Source of the DNA: CAXYVC01 sp964292295
GTDB taxonomy: Bacteria; Acidobacteriota; Holophagae; Holophagales; Holophagaceae
Assembly (NCBI GenBank): GCA_964292295.1
Contig: CAXYVC010000129.1
Location: 1 to 7,481, forward strand
Direction: 5' to 3'
DNA length: 7,481 nucleotides
Part shown: positions 1 through 5,714 of the stretch, one piece after another
How the letters are laid out: each line of letters starts with the position of its first letter
How positions within the stretch are numbered: the first letter of the stretch is position 1
The notes under the pieces: model-generated
The model's database searches: none
What the model saw: the letters and a program-made list of their open reading frames with translations, nothing else
What the model was told of the DNA's origin: nothing
Translations under genes and position numbers: made by a program

Positions 1-1
1 G

Positions 2-178
2 GGGGTCTGTATGTTGCCCGGGGTCTTCCTGTTGGCGGGCCTGCTGGCCTGGCCCCTGGTGGACGGCTGGCGGCACGGAGCGCCTCTCCTGGGGCGCGCG
101 GAGGCCCTCTTTCGTCTGCTCGCCACCCTGGCCTGTGGCCTGGGGGGTGGGGGCAGGTGGGCCGTGGGGAAGGGCTGA
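2..178 (+). CDS. C-terminal end of an unidentified hydrophobic protein (partial)
   Basis: The reading frame beginning at base 2 is open to a TGA at 176-178 and encodes about 58 residues; the start lies left of the window. Third codon positions are mostly G or C, as in neighbouring real genes, which supports coding. The visible tail begins with a hydrophobic stretch (MLPGVFLLAGLLAWPLV) that could be a membrane helix. A second, weaker hydrophobic segment (LFRLLATLACGLGGGG) follows, and the end is short and basic. I do not recognise a family. The stop codon directly abuts the stop of the convergent HAD gene, the two forming the palindrome TGATCA, so there is no room for a terminator between them. 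It is likely an inner-membrane protein fragment, but the function is unknown. Confidence 0.55.
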   Translation, partial: GVCMLPGVFLLAGLLAWPLVDGWRHGAPLLGRAEALFRLLATLACGLGGGGRWAVGKG

Positions 179-874
179 TCAGGCTTCCCGGCGCGCCAGC
201 CAGGCGGGAAGCTCCCGCAGGTCGCTCAGCTCGGCATAGCCGTGGGTGGCGCCCGAGACGCCCTCCACGCGCTCGTGGGCCCAGGTGATGGGGTAGGGCA
301 CGTGCACCGCGTGCCCGCCCAGGGCCAGCACCGGCAGCACGTCCGAGCGCACCGAGTTGCCCACCATGAGGAAGCGCTCCGGCGCCGCGCCGCAGCGCTG
401 CAGCACCCCGCGGTAGGCGGCCTCGTCCTTTTCGCTGAGCACCTCCAGGCGCCAGAAACGGTGCCCGAGGCCGGAGCGCGCCAGCTTGTCCTCCTGGTCC
501 AGGAGGTCGCCCTTCGTGACCACCATGAGGCGCCTCCCGGCAAGGGACGCCAGGACCTCGGTCACGCCGGGCAGGGGCTCCACGGGGCGCGCCCGCATCT
601 CGTGGCCGAAGTCCACGATGCGCTGCACCTGGGATCCGGGGATGCGCCCTGCGGAGAGTTCCACCGCGGCCTCGATCATGGAGAGCACGAAGCTCTTGAT
701 GCCGTAGCCGAAGGGCTCGATGTTCCGGATGATCGCGGTGTGGAGGCAGGCCTGGATCGCGGTGTCCGGCGCGAAGGGGCGCAGCAGCTCCCGGAAGCGC
801 TCCTGCACCTCCAGGAAGTGGCACTCCGTGTGCCAGAGGGTATCGTCCGCGTCGAAGGCGATGACGTCGAACAC
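179..874 (-). CDS. HAD-superfamily hydrolase (phosphatase-like)
   Basis: The 231-residue protein carries the four haloacid-dehalogenase motifs. Motif I is DADDT at residues 8-12 (nucleophile Asp8, general acid/base Asp10). Motif II is the Thr of VVTKGD (Thr120), motif III is Lys149 in SEKDEAAY, and motif IV is GNSVRSD (172-178). Residues about 15-100 are a helical cap insertion, as in the subfamily I enzymes of the COG1011 type. Members are mostly cytosolic phosphatases of small phosphorylated metabolites; the substrate cannot be told here. The first acidic position of motif IV is Asn173 rather than Asp, while Asp178 is kept. I chose the GTG at 874 because it lies 2 nt after the tatC stop and just ahead of motif I. 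The open frame runs much further upstream, but that part is a shadow of tatC. No clear ribosome-binding site is seen, so translation is probably coupled to tatC. It is the last gene of the ugd-tatA-tatC run. Confidence 0.88.
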   Translation of the reverse strand: MFDVIAFDADDTLWHTECHFLEVQERFRELLRPFAPDTAIQACLHTAIIRNIEPFGYGIKSFVLSMIEAAVELSAGRIPGSQVQRIVDFGHEMRARPVEPLPGVTEVLASLAGRRLMVVTKGDLLDQEDKLARSGLGHRFWRLEVLSEKDEAAYRGVLQRCGAAPERFLMVGNSVRSDVLPVLALGGHAVHVPYPITWAHERVEGVSGATHGYAELSDLRELPAWLARREA

Positions 875-876
875 GG

Positions 877-1659
877 CTAGTTCCGGGCTTTCGGCGCGGC
901 CAGCAGGGCGACCAGGATCGAGATGGCGTAGAGGCCGAGCAGGACGGCGCTGAAGAATACGGTGGTCACCACCACGTCGCCGGGGGTCAGGAAGGCGGAG
1001 GCCACCACGATGCCCAGGGTCGCGTGGCGCCAGTAGCGGAGCATCCGCGCCGCGGTGAGGATGCGGAAGCGCGCCAGGAAGAAGACCAGTACGGGCAGCT
1101 CGAAGAGCAGGCCCGTGCCCACGATGGTGTAGAGGAAGAGGTCGAGGTAGGTCTCCACGTGGAGGTTCGTGCGCAGGCCCGCCTGGAGGGCCTCCCCGAA
1201 GAGGATGTTCCCCAGGATGCGGAAGGCGTTGAAATAGGCGAAGGCCGCGCCCCCCAGGAAGCAGAGGCTGGTGACCACCACGAAGACGAGCCCCCAGCGG
1301 CGTTCCTTCTCGTAGAGCCCGGGGCGGATGAAGGCCCAGAGCTGGTGGAAGAGGAAGGGCGCCGCCAGGAAGGCCGCTGCCCACAGCGCCAGGCGCATCA
1401 TGGAGAAGAAGGGCTCCGTGAGGCTGGTGTAGGCGAAGGGCTCGAAGGTGGCGGGGGGGGGCGTTCCCGCGGCCCTGGCGTGGGCGAGCACGCCGGCCTT
1501 GTAGAGTTCCAGGAAGGGGGCCTGGGCCCAGGCCCAGATGCGGAAGCGGAGGGCGTAGGTGACGGCGAAGGCCGCCGCGACGATGCCCAGGCTCCACAGG
1601 AGCCGCGTGCGCAGCTCCTGCAGGTGCTCCCAGGAGCTCATCTGGTCGGGGGCGGTCAC
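877..1659 (-). CDS. tatC: Sec-independent protein translocase subunit TatC
   Basis: TatC is the polytopic inner-membrane subunit that binds twin-arginine signal peptides and, with TatA, exports folded proteins. The 260-residue protein has the family hallmarks. HLQELR lies at 12-17 in the cytoplasmic N terminus, with Glu15 matching the signal-peptide-contacting Glu of E. coli TatC. FIRPGLYEKERR lies at 110-121, with Glu119 matching E. coli Glu103. ELPV is at 187-190 and LTPGDVV at 224-230. Six hydrophobic segments are visible (about 21-38, 84-108, 122-143, 172-196, 212-224, 229-254). The first external loop (about 54-80) is long and contains three Pro codons made of a run of nine C on the coding strand. 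The start is a GTG at 1659, 13 nt after the tatA stop, preceded by a pyrimidine-rich stretch with no Shine-Dalgarno. An ATG six codons in (1641-1639, Met7) is the alternative, also without one. The gene lies between tatA and the HAD gene. Confidence 0.96.
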   Translation of the reverse strand: MTAPDQMSSWEHLQELRTRLLWSLGIVAAAFAVTYALRFRIWAWAQAPFLELYKAGVLAHARAAGTPPPATFEPFAYTSLTEPFFSMMRLALWAAAFLAAPFLFHQLWAFIRPGLYEKERRWGLVFVVVTSLCFLGGAAFAYFNAFRILGNILFGEALQAGLRTNLHVETYLDLFLYTIVGTGLLFELPVLVFFLARFRILTAARMLRYWRHATLGIVVASAFLTPGDVVVTTVFFSAVLLGLYAISILVALLAAPKARN

Positions 1660-1672
1660 GGGGACGGAGGGG

Positions 1673-1864
1673 CTACTTCTGGTCGTCCCTGGCGTCGGTC
1701 TTCACGTCCTCCTTCACGGAGGAGGTGAGCTCGCGGCTGGCCTTCTTGAACTCCTGGATGCCCTTGCCCAGGGACTTGCCCAGCTCGGGAAGCTTGGAGG
1801 GCCCGAAGAAGATCAGCAGGATGAGGCCGATCAGGAGGATTTCCCAGAGTCCGAGGTTGCCCAT
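1673..1864 (-). CDS. tatA: Twin-arginine translocase pore subunit TatA/TatE family
   Basis: This 63-residue protein is the oligomeric pore-forming component of the Tat exporter. It has an N-terminal membrane helix (about 6-20) and the FGP hinge at 20-22. An amphipathic helix follows (KLPELGKSLGKGIQEFKKA, about 24-42), then a short charged, disordered tail. The LGKGIQEFKKA signature is of the TatA type rather than TatB. Residue 8 in the membrane helix is Glu, whereas E. coli TatA has Gln and TatB has Glu, so this protein may serve both roles. An excellent ribosome-binding site, AGGAGG, lies 4 nt upstream of the ATG (see separate entry). It is followed by tatC after 13 nt and preceded by ugd with a 24-nt gap, so it is probably transcribed with them. 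No tatB is present in the window. Confidence 0.95.
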   Translation of the reverse strand: MGNLGLWEILLIGLILLIFFGPSKLPELGKSLGKGIQEFKKASRELTSSVKEDVKTDARDDQK

Positions 1865-1868
1865 GCTG

Positions 1869-1874
1869 CCTCCT
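1869..1874 (-). promoter_or_regulatory. Strong Shine-Dalgarno of tatA
   Basis: On the minus strand AGGAGG reads from 1874 to 1869, followed by CAGC and the tatA ATG at 1864. It sits in the 24-nt gap after ugd. It is the strongest ribosome-binding site in the minus-strand gene run and contrasts with tatC, which has none; high TatA output relative to TatC would fit the known excess of TatA over TatC. Confidence 0.75.
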
Positions 1875-1888
1875 GCGCGAGGGGTGGA

Positions 1889-3253
1889 TCAGAGCGTGCC
1901 GCGCCCGATGCTGTGGTAGGTCCAGCCCCCGGCCTTCAGGGCTTCAGGGCGGAAGAGGTTCCGGCCGTCGAAGAGCACCTTCGCCTTCAGGCGCGAGGCC
2001 ACGGCTTCCAGGTCCGCCTGGGCGTAGGCGGGCCACTCGGTGGCGATCACGAGGGCGTCCGCCCCCTCGCAAGCCTGCAGCGGGTCCTCCGCGTAGCGCA
2101 CGCGGTCTCCGATCTTCGCCCTCACGTTGGGCATCGCCTCGAAGTCGTGGACGACGATCTCGGCGCCGAGCCCCGTGAGGCTGTCGATCAGCTCCAGGGC
2201 CATGGCCTCGCGGATATCGTCCGTGTGGGCCTTGAAGGCGAGCCCCCAGAGGGCGAGGCGGACGCCCGCCATGGGCATGGGGGCCCCGGGGACCACGCCG
2301 AAGTGGGTCCTCACCTTGCGGGCGAGCACCTGCTTCTGGTGGCGGTTGACCTCCACGGTGGCCTCCAGGCAGCGCAGGGGTTGCCCGTTTTCACGGCCCA
2401 CCTTCAGGAGGGCCTGGAGGTCCTTGGGGAAGCAGCTCCCGCCGAAGCCGGGGCCGGGGTTCAGGAAATACTTCCCGATGCGGTGGTCGCTGCCGATGCC
2501 GGCCTTCACGTGGTCCACGTCGGCCCCCAGCTTTTCGCAGAGGGCCGCGATCTCGTTCATGAAGCTGATGCGCAGGGCCAGCATGGCGTTGGCCGTGTAC
2601 TTCGTCATCTCGGCGCTGGGGGGATCCATGCGGAGCCACTGCCCCACCTCCCGGTAGCGGGCGCGCGCCGCGTCCAGGTGGGGCTGGTAGAGGGCCTTGA
2701 GCACGCCCTCGGCGAAGTCCGTGCGGCAGCCCACCAGCACCCGGTCGGGGAAGAGGAAGTCCTCGATGGCGCATCCCTCCCGCAGGAACTCGGGGTTGGA
2801 GGCCACCTCGAAGGCGCGGTCCGTCTTGGCCGCGATCGCGGCGTGCACCCGCGCGGCGGTGCCCACGGGCACGGTGCTCTTGTCCACCACCACCAGGGGC
2901 TTCGCCGCCATCGGGCGAAGGCCCATCGCCTCGCCCAGCTGGGCTGCCACGGCGAGCACATACTGCAGGTCGGCGCTTCCGTCCTCGCTCTGGGGTGTGC
3001 CGACGCAGATGAAGGCGGCATCCGCATCCGCGATGCCCTCCTTCAGGTCCGTCGTGAAGGCCAGGCGGCCCGTGGCGAGATGCTTCCGGAGGAGCCCGTC
3101 AAGGCCCGGCTCGTAGATGGGAGACTGGCCCTGCCGAAGGCGTGCGACCTTGTCCGCGTCCACGTCCACGCCCAGGACCTGATGGTTCGCCTCCGCGAAG
3201 CCCACCGCGGCCACGAGGCCCACGTACCCCGATCCGATGACAAGTACCTTCAT
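1889..3253 (-). CDS. ugd: UDP-glucose 6-dehydrogenase
   Basis: This enzyme oxidises UDP-glucose twice with NAD+ to UDP-glucuronate, a cytosolic precursor of capsule, exopolysaccharide and lipopolysaccharide sugars. The 454-residue product has the usual family length and layout. An N-terminal Rossmann fold opens with GSGYVG (7-12) and has an Asp30 that should bind the NAD ribose. VGTP (84-87), STVPVGT (126-132) and NPEFLREGCAIEDF (153-166) follow. The central dimer helix contains Lys218 and Asn222 (TKYTANAML). The catalytic GGSCFPKD is at 271-278 with nucleophile Cys274. A C-terminal UDP-binding fold has GLAFKAHTDDIRE (337-349) and ends near DGRNLF (429-434). I chose the ATG at 3253 because the Rossmann motif begins at once; the open frame continues 41 codons upstream into the divergent spacer with no family resemblance. 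A purine-rich AGGATGGGG precedes it. It is the first gene of the minus-strand run and divergent from the TolQ-type gene. Confidence 0.96.
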   Translation of the reverse strand: MKVLVIGSGYVGLVAAVGFAEANHQVLGVDVDADKVARLRQGQSPIYEPGLDGLLRKHLATGRLAFTTDLKEGIADADAAFICVGTPQSEDGSADLQYVLAVAAQLGEAMGLRPMAAKPLVVVDKSTVPVGTAARVHAAIAAKTDRAFEVASNPEFLREGCAIEDFLFPDRVLVGCRTDFAEGVLKALYQPHLDAARARYREVGQWLRMDPPSAEMTKYTANAMLALRISFMNEIAALCEKLGADVDHVKAGIGSDHRIGKYFLNPGPGFGGSCFPKDLQALLKVGRENGQPLRCLEATVEVNRHQKQVLARKVRTHFGVVPGAPMPMAGVRLALWGLAFKAHTDDIREAMALELIDSLTGLGAEIVVHDFEAMPNVRAKIGDRVRYAEDPLQACEGADALVIATEWPAYAQADLEAVASRLKAKVLFDGRNLFRPEALKAGGWTYHSIGRGTL

Positions 3254-3374
3254 GAAACCCCATCCTGTGGCGCGAAAGCCCAGCCTTGTGGGCAGTGCGG
3301 CGCATCGCGCTCCGCAGTGTAGCCGCCTTCCGCCTCCGTCTGCGATAAGATCCCGAGGAGAGGAAGGAACAGTC
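3254..3374. promoter_or_regulatory. Divergent intergenic region with likely promoters for both gene runs
   Basis: These 121 bases separate the divergent ugd and TolQ-type genes and are the only place in the window where promoters for both runs could sit without lying inside a gene. For the plus strand, TGCGATAAG at 3341-3349 resembles an extended -10 element (TG, one base, then a hexamer with four matches to TATAAT), about 25 bases before the ATG; TAAGAT at 3346-3351 is an alternative. No convincing -35 box is seen. For the minus strand, TACACT (3321 down to 3316) matches the -10 consensus at four of six bases, again without a clear -35. No operator-like palindrome was recognised. The inference rests on position more than on motif quality. 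Confidence 0.4.
3364..3369 (+). promoter_or_regulatory. Shine-Dalgarno of the TolQ-type gene
   Basis: AAGGAA at 3364-3369, within the purine-rich stretch from 3355, lies 5 nt before the ATG at 3375. It decides this start over the frame-open codons further upstream, which would lie in the divergent spacer and across the ugd start. Confidence 0.7.
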
Positions 3375-4070
3375 ATGGTCTTTGCAATCGCGGCTCAGGG
3401 ACAGGGCGTGAACGTGTGGGAGGCTGTCCTGCACAGCAGCGCCATGGCCAAGGGGGTGCTGGTCCTGCTCGCTTTCTTCTCCATGGTGAGCTGGGTGATC
3501 ATCGTCCAGAAGGGGCTGCTCTTCTCCCGCAGCCGCAAGGCCTCCGACCGCTTCCGGGGCGCCTTCCGCCGCAGCACCGACTGGCGGGAGCTGAAGCAGG
3601 GCTCCGGATCCTTCACCCTCAGTCCCCTGGTGGGGCTCTTCACCGCGGGCTACACCGAGGTCACGTACCAGCTGCGCCAGAGCCCCGCGGGCACCCGGGC
3701 GCAGATCCGCAGCATGGAGGCGGTGGAGCGCAGCCTGCAGCGCGCCTCCGTGGTGGAAACGGGCCGCATGGAGCGCTACCTCGGGATCCTCGCCACCATC
3801 GCTGCGGTGAGCCCCTTCGTGGGGCTCTTCGGCACCGTGTGGGGCATCATCGACGCCTTCCGCAGCATCGGCGCCACGGGGAACGCCAGCCTCGTGACGG
3901 TGGGCCCCGGCATCGCGGACGCCCTGGTGGCCACCGCCGTCGGCCTCATGGCCGCCGTGCCCGCGCTCATGGCCTACAACTTCTTCCAGGGCCAGCTCAA
4001 GCAGTGGCAGACGGAGCTGGACGACTTCGCCCTGGAGTTCATCAGCCTCTCCGAGCGCAACTTCACCTAG
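3375..4070 (+). CDS. tolQ: TolQ/ExbB/MotA-family proton channel subunit
   Basis: The 231-residue protein is an inner-membrane channel subunit of the type that, with a TolR/ExbD partner, uses proton flow to energise the Tol-Pal envelope system or TonB uptake. Three membrane segments are visible: about 25-45, 137-158 and 173-203. A large cytoplasmic loop (about 50-135) separates the first two. The diagnostic region starts with SPFVGLFGTVWGIIDAF (146-162) and continues with GPGIADALVATAVGLMAAVPALMAYNFF (177-204). Thr154 and Thr187 are 33 residues apart, as are the channel-lining threonines of E. coli ExbB. The motif style and the short periplasmic N terminus favour TolQ over ExbB, but the two cannot be separated with certainty. 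A good ribosome-binding site precedes the ATG. The usual next gene, tolR/exbD, is absent; a polysaccharide deacetylase begins 7 nt after the stop. It is the first gene of the plus-strand run. Confidence 0.9.
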   Translation: MVFAIAAQGQGVNVWEAVLHSSAMAKGVLVLLAFFSMVSWVIIVQKGLLFSRSRKASDRFRGAFRRSTDWRELKQGSGSFTLSPLVGLFTAGYTEVTYQLRQSPAGTRAQIRSMEAVERSLQRASVVETGRMERYLGILATIAAVSPFVGLFGTVWGIIDAFRSIGATGNASLVTVGPGIADALVATAVGLMAAVPALMAYNFFQGQLKQWQTELDDFALEFISLSERNFT

Positions 4071-4077
4071 GGCCTCC

Positions 4078-4938
4078 GTGGCCGTCGCGGCTGGGCCGGG
4101 GCTTCCCCTCTCCTTCGACTGGGAGGACTGGTACCAGCTCTGCGTGGCGCCCTTTGACGACCCGCAGGCCCCGCTCCGCTACGAGGACCGCCTCGCCATT
4201 GGCACGGAGGCCGCGCTGGGGCTCTGCGAGCGTCTGGGAGCGAAGGCCACCTGGTTCTGCCTGGCGGACCAGGCCCGGCGGCACCCGGAGCTGCTGCGGC
4301 GCATCATGGCCGAAGGCCACCGCATCGCCCTCCACGGCCTGCACCACCGCCGCCTGGGGGGCCTCACACGCGAGCGTTTCCGGCAGGAGCTTCGCGAGGG
4401 CCGCGCGGTCCTGGAGGATCTGGCCGGGGCGGGGATCGAAGGGTTCCGGGCGCCGGAGTGGAGTCTGCGGGGCCTAGCGGAGGACTGGTGGCGGGAGCTG
4501 GAGGTGGAGGGCTTCCGCTACGACGCCAGCCGTGCGCCCCTGGCCGGCCTGGGGCGCCTGCGCTGGCCCAGGCGCGTCCATCTCCTGGGGTGCCTCCTGG
4601 AGTGTCCGCCTCCGGTGGCGGGGCCGGTCCCCTTCGCGTTGCCGCTGTGGGGCTGGGGCGCGCGGGTGCTCCCGGAGGCCTTCCTGCGCAGCCGCTTCCG
4701 CGCGCTCGCCCGTTCGGGCGCGGGCACGCCCCTCGTGGTCCATCCCTGGGAGCTGGACGAGGGCCAGCCGCCCTTGGAGGGGGCGCCCCGCCTTCATCGC
4801 CTGGCGCACGGCGCGGGGTTGCGGGGCTTCAGGGCCCGCCTGGTGCGTCTGCTGGAGGGGGTGCGCCTCCTCCCCATCGAGGTCTGGCTCGACGAGGCGG
4901 CGCGGGAAGGGCGCTTTGGGGGCACACTGGAGCCATGA
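4078..4938 (+). CDS. Polysaccharide deacetylase, PEP-CTERM/XrtA-associated subfamily
   Basis: The 286-residue protein has a NodB-homology deacetylase fold, which removes acetyl groups from N-acetylated sugars in polysaccharides with a divalent metal. Motif 1 appears as SFDWEDWYQ (12-20), the variant of the PEP-CTERM/exosortase-locus deacetylases, which have DVEDYF-like motifs instead of TFDDG. The metal histidines are His86 and His90 in LHGLHH (preceded by EGHRIA). Motif 3 is FRAPEWS (123-129), followed by GFRYDAS (145-151). The C-terminal HPWELD (222-227) and the downstream Arg-rich helix match the DUF3473 end of this subfamily. No signal peptide is visible, as is common in the subfamily. 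The start is a GTG at 4078, 7 nt after the preceding stop; only a weak AGGG precedes it, so coupling is likely. No later in-frame ATG occurs before Met77. Its stop overlaps the next start (ATGA). The exact polymer is unknown; exosortase genes are not in view. Confidence 0.88.
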   Translation: MAVAAGPGLPLSFDWEDWYQLCVAPFDDPQAPLRYEDRLAIGTEAALGLCERLGAKATWFCLADQARRHPELLRRIMAEGHRIALHGLHHRRLGGLTRERFRQELREGRAVLEDLAGAGIEGFRAPEWSLRGLAEDWWRELEVEGFRYDASRAPLAGLGRLRWPRRVHLLGCLLECPPPVAGPVPFALPLWGWGARVLPEAFLRSRFRALARSGAGTPLVVHPWELDEGQPPLEGAPRLHRLAHGAGLRGFRARLVRLLEGVRLLPIEVWLDEAAREGRFGGTLEP

Positions 4939-5714
4939 GCTGCGCGACGCAGGATCCGGTCTTCTGGCAGCGGCAGGAACGCCTGCCGCTGCCGGTTCAG
5001 CGCTTCCTGCGGGCGCGCCTGGAAGCTGCCCTGGAGTCTCCCGCACGCCGGCGCCTGCTGGCCTGGCCCACGGTGCTGGGGGCCCCGAGGCTGCGGGAAC
5101 GCCACCCTGAAGGCGTGCCCCTGGAGGTTCTGCTGGCGGACGCGAAGGGCATGCTCGCCGCGCTGGGGGTGATGGATCCGGAAGACGCCTGGGCGGAAGA
5201 CCTCGCCAGCCATCCGGACACGGCGGACCGGGGCGCCACGGGCTGGGTTCCCCATCGCATCTGGGAACCCCTGGCGAGCGCCGTGAGCCTGCGTGCGGGG
5301 GTGGCCCTGCTGTCCCTCGCGGCCCAGCCGGAGGACGCCTCCTACCGCCTCGCCAGTGCCGTGACCCTCTTCAATTCCGCCCTCTACCACGAGTGCCACG
5401 ACGCCCTGGAGGAGCTGTGGCGGCGCAGCCAGGGCCACCAGCGCCAGGGGCTGCAGGGGCTCATCCTGCTGGCGGCGGGCTACCACCACCAGCAGCAGCA
5501 CACGGCGCCGGGGATGCTGGAACTGTGGCGGGATGCCCAGGCCGCCCTGGAGCCCTTCGACGGCCAGCTGGAGAGCGCCTGGGGACGGATCTCCTTCGCC
5601 AGGGCCCTGCGGAGCGTGGCGGGGCGCCTCGCCTGGCTGGAGGAGCAGGACGAGGCGGCCGATCTGGCGCCCCTCTGGAGCATGGAGAGACCGGAATGGG
5701 AATTCAGACGATGA
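4935..5714 (+). CDS. DUF309 domain protein with long N-terminal extension
   Basis: This 259-residue protein has a DUF309 domain (PF03745) at about 143-208. The core is LFNSALYHECHDALEELWR (145-163) followed by LQGLILLAAGYHH (173-185). Conserved positions visible are Asn147, Tyr151, His152, Glu153, His155, Glu159, Trp162 and His184/His185. The function of DUF309 is not established; the domain is helical, and its His/Glu pattern suggests a buried polar or metal-binding site, which is inference. Stand-alone DUF309 proteins are usually only about 100-150 residues. Here about 140 residues precede the domain, rich in Leu, Arg and Pro, with no family I recognise, and about 50 follow it. The ATG at 4935 overlaps the deacetylase stop as ATGA; GGAG at 4929-4932 lies only 2 nt away, so translational coupling is likely. 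The open frame extends further upstream, but that part is a shadow of the deacetylase gene. Its 3' end overlaps nadB. Confidence 0.85.
   Translation: MSCATQDPVFWQRQERLPLPVQRFLRARLEAALESPARRRLLAWPTVLGAPRLRERHPEGVPLEVLLADAKGMLAALGVMDPEDAWAEDLASHPDTADRGATGWVPHRIWEPLASAVSLRAGVALLSLAAQPEDASYRLASAVTLFNSALYHECHDALEELWRRSQGHQRQGLQGLILLAAGYHHQQQHTAPGMLELWRDAQAALEPFDGQLESAWGRISFARALRSVAGRLAWLEEQDEAADLAPLWSMERPEWEFRR
5684..5689 (+). promoter_or_regulatory. Shine-Dalgarno supporting the nadB start at 5696
   Basis: GGAGAG at 5684-5689, inside the 3' end of the DUF309 gene, stands 6 nt before the ATG at 5696. The alternative ATG at 5711 has only a poorer GGGAA at 5698-5702, but it forms a neat ATGA overlap with the DUF309 stop. 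The site tips the choice to 5696 without settling it. Confidence 0.5.

Noticed and set aside
875..1597. N-terminal extension of the HAD frame into tatC
   Set aside because: The extension reads tatC out of frame and gives a His/Pro/Arg/Gly-rich sequence; HAD motif I begins right after the GTG at 874.
1559..3322. Long plus-strand open frame of 587 codons opposite ugd and tatA
   Set aside because: It is the antisense shadow of high-GC genes: its His/Gly/Glu/Ala-rich translation has no family features, while the minus strand has full ugd and tatA motifs.
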